A DNA stretch of 28,300 nucleotides from Bacteroides sp. CAG:144 (GCA_000434215.1 HF999666.1:1-28300); one strand, 5' to 3'; shown: positions 8,800 through 17,670, counted from the first letter of the stretch. Translations and numbers: made by a program. The notes: a model not told the origin generated them from the letters alone.

Positions 8800-10311
8800 A
8801 TGATTCAGAAAATTTTGATTGCCAACCGAGGAGAAATTGCCATACGCATCATGCGTTCGTGCAAAGAGATGGGTATTCGCACCATCGCAGTCTTTTCGGA
8901 AGCCGATCGTACATCGAAACATGTCATGTACGCCGACGAAGCCTGCCTGATCGGTCCTGCGGCTTCTCATGAAAGTTACCTGAACATCGACAATATCATC
9001 AAAGCAGCCAAACTGCACCACGCCGATGCCATACACCCGGGCTACGGTTTTTTATCGGAAAATGCCGAATTTGCCCGCCGTTGCAAAAAAGAAGGTATCG
9101 TATTTATCGGCCCGGCGGCCGAAACGATGGAAGCAATGGGCGATAAAATTTCGGCCCGTAAACGTATGATTGCAGCGGGAGTACCTGTCGTCCCGGGAAC
9201 CGAACAACCGCTGCAAAGCGGAGAAGAAGCTGTGCGTATCTGCAAAGAGATAGGTTTTCCCGTGATGTTGAAAGCATCTATGGGTGGAGGCGGCAAAGGC
9301 ATGCGCCTTATCCACTGCGAAGACGAAGTACTGGAAGCCTATAACACGGCGCGTTCGGAATCGATGTCGTCATTCGGTGACGATACGGTATACCTCGAAA
9401 AATTCGTAGAAGAGCCTCATCATATCGAATTCCAGATTTTAGGAGACAATCACGGCAACGTGATACATCTTTTCGACAGGGAATGTTCTGTACAACGTCG
9501 CCACCAAAAAATCGTGGAAGAAAGCCCTTCTCCTTTTCTCACTCCCGAACTGCGAAAAGAGATGGGCGAAAAAGCCGTCGCCGCGGCCAAAGCCGTGAAT
9601 TACTCCGGTGCGGGAACCATTGAATTCCTCGTAGACAAACATCGGAATTTCTACTTTCTCGAAATGAATACACGCCTGCAAGTCGAACACCCCATTACCG
9701 AAGAGGTTTGTGGCTTAGACCTTGTAAAAGAACAAATACGTGTTGCCAACGATGAAGTATTACATCTTAAACAAGAGGATCTCCTGCAACGCGGTCATGC
9801 TATCGAGTGCCGTATATGCGCCGAAGACACCGAAAACAATTTCCTCCCGTCGCCAGGTATCATCAAACAACTCACCGAACCGAACGGTATCGGCGTACGC
9901 ATCGACAGTTATGTATATGAAGGGTACGAAATACCGATTTATTACGATCCGATGATAGGAAAACTGATCGTATGGGCCACCACCCGCCAATATGCCATAG
10001 AACGTATGCGCCGTGTATTGTACGAATACAAAATCACCGGACTGAAAACCAACCTCAGTTATCTGAAACGCATCATGCATACCCCCGATTTCGTGCGCGG
10101 TGAATATAACACGCTCTTTATCGAAAAGAATGCCCGCATGTTGCAACGGAACAACAGCAACAATGAAGAAATCGAGAATCTGGCTATGATCGCCGCTTAT
10201 ATCGATTACCTCATGAACTTGGAGGAGAATACTCCTGTACAACTGACCGATGCGCGTCCCATCAGCCGATGGCGCGAATTCGGACTACAAAAAGGTGTTT
10301 TACGTATCTAA
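8800..10311 (+). CDS. Biotin carboxylase subunit of acyl-CoA carboxylase
   Basis: 503-residue ATP-grasp biotin carboxylase that uses ATP and bicarbonate to carboxylate the biotin on its partner carrier protein. Visible elements are the N-terminal KILIANRGEIAIRI (4-17), HPGYGFLSENAEFA (79-92), the ATP-lid glycine loop KASMGGGGKGM (158-168), the bicarbonate/biotin-site segment ECSVQRRHQK (228-237) and FLEMNTRLQVEHPITE (286-301), whose Arg292 matches the catalytic arginine of E. coli AccC. The length is about 50 residues over E. coli AccC, as in acyl-CoA carboxylase and pyruvate carboxylase type subunits. It is the first gene of a tight operon (12- and 5-base gaps) under the cobalamin riboswitch. 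Because a dedicated carrier and carboxyltransferase follow, a propionyl-/acetyl-CoA carboxylase role is more likely than the housekeeping AccC role. Confidence 0.94.
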   Translation: MIQKILIANRGEIAIRIMRSCKEMGIRTIAVFSEADRTSKHVMYADEACLIGPAASHESYLNIDNIIKAAKLHHADAIHPGYGFLSENAEFARRCKKEGIVFIGPAAETMEAMGDKISARKRMIAAGVPVVPGTEQPLQSGEEAVRICKEIGFPVMLKASMGGGGKGMRLIHCEDEVLEAYNTARSESMSSFGDDTVYLEKFVEEPHHIEFQILGDNHGNVIHLFDRECSVQRRHQKIVEESPSPFLTPELRKEMGEKAVAAAKAVNYSGAGTIEFLVDKHRNFYFLEMNTRLQVEHPITEEVCGLDLVKEQIRVANDEVLHLKQEDLLQRGHAIECRICAEDTENNFLPSPGIIKQLTEPNGIGVRIDSYVYEGYEIPIYYDPMIGKLIVWATTRQYAIERMRRVLYEYKITGLKTNLSYLKRIMHTPDFVRGEYNTLFIEKNARMLQRNNSNNEEIENLAMIAAYIDYLMNLEENTPVQLTDARPISRWREFGLQKGVLRI

Positions 10312-10323
10312 GAAAAAATAGTA

Positions 10324-10839
10324 ATGGAAATACATATAGGAAACCGGGTGGCCGACGTTTCGCTGGTCAACAAAGAAGGCAATAAAGTGCAGCTTACCAT
10401 CGACGGGAAACCTTATGAAGTCGATATCGTCATGGCCGAAAACGGCAGTTGCTCTATTCTGCACGAGGGTAATTCCTACAATGCAGAGCTCATTCAAAAA
10501 GAAAGCAAGAAAAGCTACGATGTGAATATTTTCTACCGTTCGTACCGGATAGATATTGTCGATACTCAGGCAAAATATCTGCGTATGAAAAAAGGCGACG
10601 ATACCCGCCAGGACGATAAAATCATCGCCCCGATGCCCGGCAAAGTCGTAAAGATACCGGTACAGAAAGGCGATCATCTTCAAGCCGGCGATATTGTCAT
10701 CGTACTCGAAGCAATGAAAATGCAAAGCAATTACAAGGTGAACTCGGAATGTATCGTCAAAGACATTCTGGTGAACGAAGGCGATTCGGTAAACGGAAAT
10801 CAGACATTGATTTTATTGGAAATCATAAATAACGACTAA
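10324..10839 (+). CDS. Biotin carboxyl carrier protein of acyl-CoA carboxylase
   Basis: 171-residue carrier that shuttles the carboxyl group between the biotin carboxylase and carboxyltransferase active sites. The C-terminal biotinyl domain (about 98-171) contains APMPGKVVKI and the biotinylation motif VLEAMKMQ, with Lys132 as the predicted biotin attachment site. The N-terminal ~95 residues (VADVSLVNKEGNKVQLTIDG...) form a small beta-rich region, probably the tethering domain that docks onto the carboxyltransferase; this is inferred. ATG 10324 lies 12 bases past the previous stop and the next gene begins 5 bases past its stop, so the three are a single transcript. Confidence 0.93.
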   Translation: MEIHIGNRVADVSLVNKEGNKVQLTIDGKPYEVDIVMAENGSCSILHEGNSYNAELIQKESKKSYDVNIFYRSYRIDIVDTQAKYLRMKKGDDTRQDDKIIAPMPGKVVKIPVQKGDHLQAGDIVIVLEAMKMQSNYKVNSECIVKDILVNEGDSVNGNQTLILLEIINND

Positions 10840-10844
10840 AAGCA

Positions 10845-12377
10845 ATGGATAGAGAAAAAATATACGAAGAATTCGAGAACCTCGATAAAAAAGCTTCTCA
10901 GGGCGGAGGTCTCGACAAAATAGAAAAGCAGCATGAATCGGGACGTATGACCGCCCGGGAACGCATCGATATGCTACTCGATAAAGGGACGTTCAACGAA
11001 CTCGATAAATTCGTTACGCACCGGTGCACCCACTTCGGAATGGAGAAAAAACAAATTCCCGGAGACGGCATGGTTACAGGATACGGAAAAATCGACGGAC
11101 GTCTGGTATTCATCTATGCCTATGATTTCACGGCACACGGAGGTTCTCTGAGCGAAAGCAATGCTGCAAAGATCGTAAAAGTTCAACAACTGGCATTGAA
11201 AAACGGTGCACCCATCATCGCGCTCAACGACTCGGGGGGAGCTCGTATACAAGAAGGTGTAAACAGTCTCTCGGGATATGCCTCGATCTTCTATCAAAAC
11301 ACGATAGCGTCGGGTGTTATTCCTCAAATCTCCGCTATTCTCGGCCCTTGCGCCGGAGGAGCTTGCTACTCTCCCGCCCTCACCGATTTCATCTTCATGG
11401 TAAAAGAGAAGAGCCATATGTTCATCACCGGTCCTGATGTTGTAAAGGCCGTTACACACGAAGAAGTCGGTAAAGAAGAGTTGGGAGGCGCATATACGCA
11501 CAGCAGCAAAAGCGGTGTTACCCATTTCATGTGCGAAACCGAGGAAGAAACGCTCATGCACATCAAGGAATTACTCAGCTTTCTCCCATCGAACAATATG
11601 GAAGATGCACCCATCGTCGCCTGTACCGATGACGTACATCGCCAAGTCGAAGAGTTGCAGACCGTCATACCCGAAGACTCGAATATGCCTTATGATATCA
11701 AAGACATCATCGAACCGGTAGTAGACGACCAGTACTTTTTTGAAATCATGCCGCATTTTGCGAAGAACATCGTTATCGGATTCGCCCGCTTGGGCGGCCG
11801 GACGGTAGGTATTGTCGCCAACCAACCGGCCTACCTTGCAGGAGTCCTCGACATCGACGCATCGGACAAAGCAGCTCGCTTCATTCGTTTCTGCGACTGT
11901 TTCAATATTCCTATCATTACTTTCGAAGACGTTCCCGGATTCCTTCCCGGAACCATACAAGAGCATAACGGCATCATACGCCACGGAGCCAAAATCGTCT
12001 ACGCTTATGCCGAAGCCACTGTTCCAAAAGTAACGCTTATCACTCGAAAAGCATACGGCGGTGCTTATATCGTCATGTCGAGCAAGCAGACGGGGGCTGA
12101 TGTCAATCTGGCTTACCCGCAATCCGAAATTGCCGTCATGGGTGCAGAAGGTGCAGTAAACATTCTTTATCGGAAAGCTACTCCGGAAGAAAAAGCCGAA
12201 AAAATTAAAGAATACGAATCGGAAATCTCGAATCCTTACCGGGCAGCCGAACGCGGATATATCGATGAAATCATTATGCCACGTGATACCCGTTGGAAAC
12301 TCATACAGGCTTTGAATATGTGTTCAAACAAGAATCAGAGCAATCCCCCCAAGAAACACGGGAATATGCCTTTATAA
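10845..12377 (+). CDS. Acyl-CoA carboxylase carboxyltransferase subunit (propionyl-/acetyl-CoA type)
   Basis: 510-residue carboxyltransferase of the PccB/AccD/MmdA family, with crotonase-like N and C domains in one chain. It transfers carboxyl from biotin to an acyl-CoA. Visible motifs are ALNDSGGARIQEGV (126-139), the N-domain oxyanion/CoA region GPCAGGACYSPALTDFIFMV (167-186), EDVPGFLPGTIQEHNGIIRH (361-380), RKAYGGAYIVMSSK (401-414), EIAVMGAEGAVNI (428-440) and the C-terminal KKHGNMPL. In the GGAYxVM motif the variable residue is Ile409. In Streptomyces coelicolor the equivalent position (Asp422 in the propionyl-CoA enzyme, Ile in the acetyl-CoA enzyme) sets acyl preference. Ile therefore leaves propionyl- versus acetyl-CoA open. 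The ATP-dependent carboxylase partner directly upstream argues against a sodium-pumping decarboxylase. Confidence 0.92.
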   Translation: MDREKIYEEFENLDKKASQGGGLDKIEKQHESGRMTARERIDMLLDKGTFNELDKFVTHRCTHFGMEKKQIPGDGMVTGYGKIDGRLVFIYAYDFTAHGGSLSESNAAKIVKVQQLALKNGAPIIALNDSGGARIQEGVNSLSGYASIFYQNTIASGVIPQISAILGPCAGGACYSPALTDFIFMVKEKSHMFITGPDVVKAVTHEEVGKEELGGAYTHSSKSGVTHFMCETEEETLMHIKELLSFLPSNNMEDAPIVACTDDVHRQVEELQTVIPEDSNMPYDIKDIIEPVVDDQYFFEIMPHFAKNIVIGFARLGGRTVGIVANQPAYLAGVLDIDASDKAARFIRFCDCFNIPIITFEDVPGFLPGTIQEHNGIIRHGAKIVYAYAEATVPKVTLITRKAYGGAYIVMSSKQTGADVNLAYPQSEIAVMGAEGAVNILYRKATPEEKAEKIKEYESEISNPYRAAERGYIDEIIMPRDTRWKLIQALNMCSNKNQSNPPKKHGNMPL

Positions 12378-12394
12378 AACAGGGGAATTCTATA

Positions 12395-12430
12395 AAAAAG
12401 GAGGGTAGGCAAAAGCCTACCCTCCTTTTT
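12395..12430. terminator. Strong bidirectional terminator between carboxylase operon and DPP gene
   Basis: A perfect 16-bp inverted repeat, AAAAAGGAGGGTAGGC (12395-12410) and GCCTACCCTCCTTTTT (12415-12430), encloses an AAAA loop. A-runs and T-runs at both ends serve both converging transcripts (stops at 12377 on + and 12468 on -). Confidence 0.97.
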
Positions 12431-12467
12431 TATAACCGAACATCTACAATATATTCTTACGAAATGC

Positions 12468-14657
12468 CTACTGTTGCCGAAGAAGTTGGCAACGGAAGAA
12501 GTCGATAAAACGCTTATATAAATGCGGACGGGTATTTCCTCCATAAATACTGTGATTGCGATCGGTGTACATCTGCATTTCAAATGACTTGTCAGCAGCC
12601 ACCAATGCATCGATATAACGCAGCATATTGGTATAGTGCACATTATCATCGGCCGTACCGGCAACAATCAAAAGATTTCCCGAAAGGTCTTTTGCACGAC
12701 ACAAAGGCGATGCGGCATCATACCCCTCGGCATTATCTTGCGGGACAGACATATACCGTTCGGTATAGACCGTATCATAAAAACGCCAATCGGTTACAGG
12801 TGCGATGGCTACTCCGGCCTTATACACATCTTTACTCATCGACATCGACATAAGGGTCGTAAACCCGCCGAAACTCCATCCCCAAATAGCGATACGCTCC
12901 GGGTCTACATAGGATTGCGATGCCATATACCGGGCAGCAGCGATTTGATCCTGCGCCTCTAAAACCCCTAACCGGCCGTAGGTACAACTGCGGAATGCCG
13001 TGCCCCGTGCCCCGGTTCCCCGGCCATCGACACAAGCAACAATAAATCCCTGTGGTACCAATACCTGTTGCCAATCGGCCGAACTCCACGCATCGAGAAC
13101 TTGTTGAGAGCCGGGACCACTATACTGCATCATCACAACGGGATAACGACGTGTGGAATCGAAATCGGCAGGTTTCATTATAAAACCGTTCAACACGATA
13201 CTATCGGCTGTCGTCATCGTAAAAAATTCTTTCCCGATAAAATCTTCGACCGGATAACCTGCATTATCTTCGAGAACACGGACAACCCGTTTCCTTTTTA
13301 CGTCATTAAGAGCATATACCGGCGGCGTAAAGGTATTACTATATTGACTTATGTAGTAGGTACAGGAAGGATTGAACCAAGCCGAATTATTTCCTTTACG
13401 CGCAGAAAGTTTCCGGCAACGCCCCTTCTTATCAACACAATATAACGTCCGATATAACGGTCCTTCTTCGGTCGACTGATAGTAGATATTCCCTTTTGCA
13501 TCACGGCCGTAATAATCGGTTACCTCCCAATTTCCCGCCGTAACCGTACGCTGCAATTTCCCATCGTAACCATATTGGTATATATGACGATATCCCGTTT
13601 TCTCGGAGAAAGCCATGAAACAGTCGGGATAAAATACAGCCGACGTAATATCTTGTTCGTTGATATATGTGTCGGACTTGTCTTCATACAATAATCGGGA
13701 AGTATTGTCCTGTATATCCACCGCCAACAGCCGAATATGATTTTGCAACCGGTTTATGGCAGTAACGACCCACTCTCCTGTCTTGGGAATAATCGTTATC
13801 GCCGGCAGATAGGTATCTCCATCGACCGGCAAAACGACCGTTTCCAAATTTCCGGCATCTTCTTTCCACACGCGAAAAGAGACCTTGCTGTTATCGGCTC
13901 CAGCCACAGGATATTTAAACCCGGCATATCGGGGATATACCTCTTGCGGATCGTCGTATTCTCCCGAAGACGAACAAAACATCTGCATGGGATATTCCTG
14001 CACTCCACTCTCATCGGTACGCACAAAAGCCAGTGCCCGGCTATCGGGCGACCACGCCATCAACCGGGTCTGAGCAAATTCCTCTTCATATACCCAGTCG
14101 GTAATCCCATTGAGTATCTTGTTTTTCTCTCCGTCCCGGGTAACCTGCGTTTCTGTACCGTCGAGCAAATTCTTCACATATATATTGTTTTCATACACAA
14201 ACGCCACCCGAGAACCATCGGGCGAAAGTGTGGCAATTTGCTGTTTGGAGAATCGATCCGAAAGGGGTTGCAGCTCATTGCTTCCTACCGAAGTAAAATA
14301 GTAAGCCGCCCGAAAAGAACGACGGTATATCATCTCTACATCGGTATATACCAGCATACGATCTTCTTTACTGCCGAACGAATATCCCGCTATTGCTTTT
14401 ATCGGTCTCCCGGAAACTTTTCCTACATTCAATAACGTATCGACGGCTTCGCCCGTCGCATAGGCATAACGAACGATGCATGTACGGTCGGGCGACAAAC
14501 ATGTATAGTGCACACCATCGGCCGACGGACGTATTCCTGCAACCGTTTTCACACGATATTTTCCCAAAAAGAGATCGTCTACTTCCATAGAAGAGAGTGG
14601 AGCGACACTCATGGTCAGGCCGACAAGACACAAAATTTTAGATATATTCCACTTCAT
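12468..14657 (-). CDS. Dipeptidyl peptidase IV-like S9B serine peptidase
   Basis: 729-residue exported peptidase of family S9 (prolyl oligopeptidase clan, DPP IV branch), expected to release Xaa-Pro or similar dipeptides from peptide N-termini in the periplasm. A signal peptide (MKWNISKILCLVGLTMSVAP, cleavage near residue 20-24) precedes an eight-bladed propeller. That region carries repeated LSPDGS/WSPDS turns and the amino-terminus-binding double Glu in DWVYEEEF (187-194). The C-terminal hydrolase has GWSFGG (Ser595), GTADDNVH (Asp670) and NHSIYGG (His702). The Asp-His spacing equals that of human DPP IV. It is convergent with the carboxylase operon and divergent from the NAD synthetase gene. 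A long antisense frame on the plus strand inside it is a shadow. Confidence 0.94.
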   Translation of the reverse strand: MKWNISKILCLVGLTMSVAPLSSMEVDDLFLGKYRVKTVAGIRPSADGVHYTCLSPDRTCIVRYAYATGEAVDTLLNVGKVSGRPIKAIAGYSFGSKEDRMLVYTDVEMIYRRSFRAAYYFTSVGSNELQPLSDRFSKQQIATLSPDGSRVAFVYENNIYVKNLLDGTETQVTRDGEKNKILNGITDWVYEEEFAQTRLMAWSPDSRALAFVRTDESGVQEYPMQMFCSSSGEYDDPQEVYPRYAGFKYPVAGADNSKVSFRVWKEDAGNLETVVLPVDGDTYLPAITIIPKTGEWVVTAINRLQNHIRLLAVDIQDNTSRLLYEDKSDTYINEQDITSAVFYPDCFMAFSEKTGYRHIYQYGYDGKLQRTVTAGNWEVTDYYGRDAKGNIYYQSTEEGPLYRTLYCVDKKGRCRKLSARKGNNSAWFNPSCTYYISQYSNTFTPPVYALNDVKRKRVVRVLEDNAGYPVEDFIGKEFFTMTTADSIVLNGFIMKPADFDSTRRYPVVMMQYSGPGSQQVLDAWSSADWQQVLVPQGFIVACVDGRGTGARGTAFRSCTYGRLGVLEAQDQIAAARYMASQSYVDPERIAIWGWSFGGFTTLMSMSMSKDVYKAGVAIAPVTDWRFYDTVYTERYMSVPQDNAEGYDAASPLCRAKDLSGNLLIVAGTADDNVHYTNMLRYIDALVAADKSFEMQMYTDRNHSIYGGNTRPHLYKRFIDFFRCQLLRQQ

Positions 14658-14680
14658 AATTACACGGTATTATCACTATA

Positions 14681-14688
14681 CAAAAATA
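14681..14688 (-). promoter_or_regulatory. Promoter -7 box of the DPP gene
   Basis: The minus strand reads TATTTTTG, an exact TAnnTTTG match 23 bases upstream of the DPP start codon. No clear partner box was seen further upstream. Confidence 0.55.
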
Positions 14689-14724
14689 ACGAATCATCGG
14701 TAAAGAGAAAAATTTCGAGTGCAA

Positions 14725-14757
14725 ATTGGCAGGAAGCTGTGAATTTTTCTACTTTTG
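14725..14757 (+). promoter_or_regulatory. Promoter of the NAD+ synthetase gene
   Basis: The -7 box TACTTTTG is at 14750-14757, with ATTG (one base off TTTG) at 14725-14728, a 21-base spacer. The predicted start near 14763 leaves a leader of about 15 bases. This supports ATG 14778 over upstream in-frame starts that lie before the promoter. Confidence 0.7.
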
Positions 14758-14777
14758 CACATCTTGACACATCGACT

Positions 14778-16703
14778 ATGAATTACGGATTTATAAAAAC
14801 GGCAACCGCCATACCCGATTGCAAGGTTGCCGATTGCCTATATAACAGTGGACAGATCATCGAGCTATTGCAGGAAGCCGACCGGCAGGAAATCGAAATC
14901 ATCGTATTTCCGGAACTTTGTATCACCGGATATACTTGCGGAGACCTTTTCGGACAACCGCTCCTGCTCGATGAAGCAGAAGCCGCACTATCCCGCATCG
15001 TAAACGCCACTCGACAGACAAAAGCTCTGGCCATCGTCGGCTGTCCGTTAAGGCAAGACAACAGACTCTTCAACACGGCAGTCGTTATAGGAAACGGTAC
15101 AATTTACGGCATTGTACCCAAAAGTTTTCTGCCCAACTACAAGGAATTTTACGAGAAACGGTGGTTTTGTCAAGCCGACGAAACCGATAAGGGAAGTATT
15201 ACCTGCTGCAACATGGAAGTTCCTTTCGGCCCCCGCCTGCTCTTTACATCGGAAAAAGTGTCATTGGCCGTAGAGCTATGCGAAGATTTATGGGTCGCCA
15301 TACCTCCGGCATCATACCATAGCCTACACGGTGCCAATATCATCGCCAATCTCTCGGCCAGCAATGATCTGGTAGGGAAACACAATTACTTGCGCCAGCT
15401 CATCACACAACAATCGGCCCGCACGGTATCGGCCTACCTTTACGCATCGGCCGGACCCGGCGAGTCATCGACAGATGTGGTATTCGGAGGTAACGGCATT
15501 ATAGCTGAAAACGGTATCATACTGGCTGAAAGCCGCAGATTTTCCGATTCTCCGCAGCTGACCATTTCCGAAATAGATATTGAGCGTCTCATGTGCGAAC
15601 GACTCGGAAATACAGGTTTTACCGACTGTATCGACAAAAATTCGTACCGTACCATACCGATCGAACTGCCCCACTATTCTATCACCCGGCTCTCCCGTAA
15701 AATAGATCCGTACCCCTTTATTCCCCATATCGAACAACTGCTAAACGAACGTTGTGAAGAAATCTTCAACATACAAGTTTCGGGGCTGGTCAAACGGTTG
15801 AAACATACCAATGCCAAAACCGCCGTAGTAGGAATCTCGGGAGGTCTCGATTCGACACTGGCTCTACTGGTAGCAGTACGGGCTTTCGACCGGCTGAACC
15901 TTTCCCGCAAACAGATACAGGGTATCACCATGCCGGGTTTCGGGACGACCGACCGTACCTACAACAATGCTCTCGATCTCATGTATTCGCTGGGAGTAAC
16001 GATACAGGAAATCGGTATCGAAAAGGCTTGTCTTCAACATTTCAAAGACATCGGACACGACGTTTCCGTACATGATGTTACTTATGAAAACAGCCAAGCC
16101 CGTGAACGAACCCAAATACTGATGGATATAGCCAACCAATCGAACGGCTTGGTGATCGGTACAGGAGATTTGTCGGAACTGGCTTTGGGTTGGGCAACTT
16201 ATAACGGCGACCATATGTCGATGTACGGTGTAAACGCCGGCGTTCCTAAAACGCTGGTACGCCACCTCGTCAACTGGGTGGCTTCACAAGAGAATGATGA
16301 AAAGACCCGCGCCACACTGCTCGACATCGTCGATACCCCCATCAGTCCAGAGTTGATTCCGGCCGACGAACAAGGTAACATCAAACAGAAGACCGAAGAT
16401 CTTGTAGGACCTTATGAACTGCATGACTTCTTCCTTTACTATTTTCTGCGCCACGGCTGCCGACCCGAGAAAATCTACTTCTTGGCGCAAGAAGCTTTCG
16501 GCACACAATATGATCGCAAGACCATAAAAAAATGGCTTACAACATTTTTCCGTCGATTCTTCGCCCAGCAGTTCAAGCGGTCATGCTTACCCGACGGGCC
16601 CAAAGTGGGTTCGGTAAGTCTTTCTCCTAGAGGAGACTGGCGTATGCCCAGCGATGCCTGCGCAACATCATGGATACAAGCTTGCGAAAGCCTTGATGTA
16701 TAA
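14778..16703 (+). CDS. nadE: Glutamine-dependent NAD+ synthetase
   Basis: 641-residue two-domain enzyme for the last step of NAD biosynthesis: nicotinate adenine dinucleotide + ATP + glutamine to NAD+. The N-terminal CN-hydrolase (glutaminase) domain shows the triad in FPELCITGYTCGD (Glu46), IVPKSFLPNY (Lys115) and ELCEDLW (Cys168). It supplies ammonia to the C-terminal ATP pyrophosphatase domain, which has the P-loop GISGGLDSTLALLV (352-365) and IGTGDLSELALGWATYNGDH. The frame stays open upstream to 14508, but that stretch is antisense to the DPP gene and precedes the promoter, and the family begins at MNYGFIKTA. The end is marked by a bidirectional terminator 17 bases downstream. It is probably essential and single-copy. 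Confidence 0.95.
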   Translation: MNYGFIKTATAIPDCKVADCLYNSGQIIELLQEADRQEIEIIVFPELCITGYTCGDLFGQPLLLDEAEAALSRIVNATRQTKALAIVGCPLRQDNRLFNTAVVIGNGTIYGIVPKSFLPNYKEFYEKRWFCQADETDKGSITCCNMEVPFGPRLLFTSEKVSLAVELCEDLWVAIPPASYHSLHGANIIANLSASNDLVGKHNYLRQLITQQSARTVSAYLYASAGPGESSTDVVFGGNGIIAENGIILAESRRFSDSPQLTISEIDIERLMCERLGNTGFTDCIDKNSYRTIPIELPHYSITRLSRKIDPYPFIPHIEQLLNERCEEIFNIQVSGLVKRLKHTNAKTAVVGISGGLDSTLALLVAVRAFDRLNLSRKQIQGITMPGFGTTDRTYNNALDLMYSLGVTIQEIGIEKACLQHFKDIGHDVSVHDVTYENSQARERTQILMDIANQSNGLVIGTGDLSELALGWATYNGDHMSMYGVNAGVPKTLVRHLVNWVASQENDEKTRATLLDIVDTPISPELIPADEQGNIKQKTEDLVGPYELHDFFLYYFLRHGCRPEKIYFLAQEAFGTQYDRKTIKKWLTTFFRRFFAQQFKRSCLPDGPKVGSVSLSPRGDWRMPSDACATSWIQACESLDV

Positions 16704-16720
16704 TATATCTGCCATCATAA

Positions 16721-16754
16721 AACAACAGCCCCGCCGGTTAGCGGGGCTGTTGTT
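16721..16754. terminator. Bidirectional terminator between nadE and the CvfB-like gene
   Basis: A perfect 14-bp stem, AACAACAGCCCCGC (16721-16734) and GCGGGGCTGTTGTT (16741-16754), encloses a CGGTTA loop. It lies between converging stops at 16703 (+) and 16767 (-). Confidence 0.95.
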
Positions 16755-16766
16755 ATTTTACGATCA

Positions 16767-17603
16767 TTACTCGGCGAGGCGAATGCCTTCATCGAGAATA
16801 ATTATTATCCGCTTTTTATAAAGCGCACCAATCGCCTTCTTGAAATTTTTCTTGCTGCAACCGAACGTCGACGCAATCTCTTCGGCATCGGATTTATCAC
16901 TGAGAGGAATAAACCCTCCCCTCTCCTGCAAAACAGCGAGAATTTCCTGAGAAAGCGGATCTACTCCTTGATAACCGGCCGGCTGCAATGCCACATCGAC
17001 TTTTTCATCGGCTCGAATGTGGGTTACATACCCTCTCAACCTATCGCCCCGATGTACCGGCTTAAAAATCTCATTATGATATATCATACCCCAATGGGCA
17101 TTATCGACAATCACTTTAAAACCCAATTCCGTTTCTTGCGTAACCAAAATATCGACTTCCTGATTGAAAGTATAATCGACCGGTTTTCTTTGCAAATAAC
17201 GATTTAACTTGGCCGTTGCTACGATACGCCCGCTGACCTCATCGAGATAGAGATACACGGTATAATACTTTCCGGGAAACATTTCGGCCCGTTGCTCCCT
17301 AAAAGGAACAAGCAACTCTTTCGAAGCAAGTCCCCAATCGAGAAAAACGCCTACGGAATTGACCGAATTGACTTTGAGTACGGCAAATTCGCCCACCAGC
17401 GCATAAGGGCGTTCGGTCGTGGCAATGATGCGATCCTCACTGTCGTAATAAACAAAAACATCTATTTCATCTCCAATTTTATAATTCTGCGGGATATAAC
17501 GCAAAGGCAAAAGTATATCCCCTTTTTCCCCGCCATCGAGATAAACGCCGAAATCGACAACCCGAAGGACTTGCAACGTATTGTAATTTCCGATATTAAC
17601 CAT
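16767..17603 (-). CDS. CvfB-like S1 RNA-binding protein
   Basis: 278-residue protein of the CvfB/YitL family, a set of tandem S1-like OB-fold domains with a C-terminal winged helix. These proteins bind RNA; the Staphylococcus member affects virulence gene expression, but the role in Bacteroidota is not defined. Visible here are a first S1-like repeat (LQVLRVVDFGVYLDGGEKGD, about 10-29), a second (VLKVNSVNSVGVFLDWG, about 75-91), a third S1 region with MIYHNEIFKPVHRGDRLRGY and DEKVDVALQP, and a helical tail (EIASTFGCSKKNFKKAIGAL) typical of the family's winged-helix end. No signal peptide is present, so it is cytoplasmic. It is a single gene, convergent with nadE and divergent from the lipoprotein operon. 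Confidence 0.9.
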   Translation of the reverse strand: MVNIGNYNTLQVLRVVDFGVYLDGGEKGDILLPLRYIPQNYKIGDEIDVFVYYDSEDRIIATTERPYALVGEFAVLKVNSVNSVGVFLDWGLASKELLVPFREQRAEMFPGKYYTVYLYLDEVSGRIVATAKLNRYLQRKPVDYTFNQEVDILVTQETELGFKVIVDNAHWGMIYHNEIFKPVHRGDRLRGYVTHIRADEKVDVALQPAGYQGVDPLSQEILAVLQERGGFIPLSDKSDAEEIASTFGCSKKNFKKAIGALYKKRIIIILDEGIRLAE

Positions 17604-17622
17604 AAAAAAATCTTAACCGACA

Positions 17623-17630
17623 CAAATATA
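17623..17630 (-). promoter_or_regulatory. Promoter -7 box of the CvfB-like gene
   Basis: The minus strand reads TATATTTG, a full TAnnTTTG match 19 bases upstream of the start codon. It is back to back with the plus-strand promoter at 17640-17670. Confidence 0.6.
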
Positions 17631-17639
17631 CGACAACTA

Positions 17640-17670
17640 TTCGGTTTACCGTTTTTTTTCTATACATTTG
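17640..17670 (+). promoter_or_regulatory. Promoter of the lipoprotein-rsmG-hydrolase operon
   Basis: TTCG (one base off TTTG, 17640-17643), a 19-base spacer, then TACATTTG (17663-17670). The predicted start near 17677 gives a leader of about 35 bases to ATG 17711. Confidence 0.65.

Noticed and set aside
10974..12122. Long minus-strand frames (195 and 183 codons) opposite the carboxyltransferase
   Set aside because: They are mirror frames of a strongly conserved gene, with Cys/Arg/Phe-rich compositions typical of shadows.
13737..14435. 232-codon plus-strand frame inside the DPP gene
   Set aside because: It is antisense to a gene with an intact S9B catalytic triad and has no start signal or family match.
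14508..14777. 90-codon N-terminal extension of the NAD+ synthetase frame
   Set aside because: It precedes the promoter at 14725-14757, is antisense to the DPP signal-peptide region and is absent from the family.
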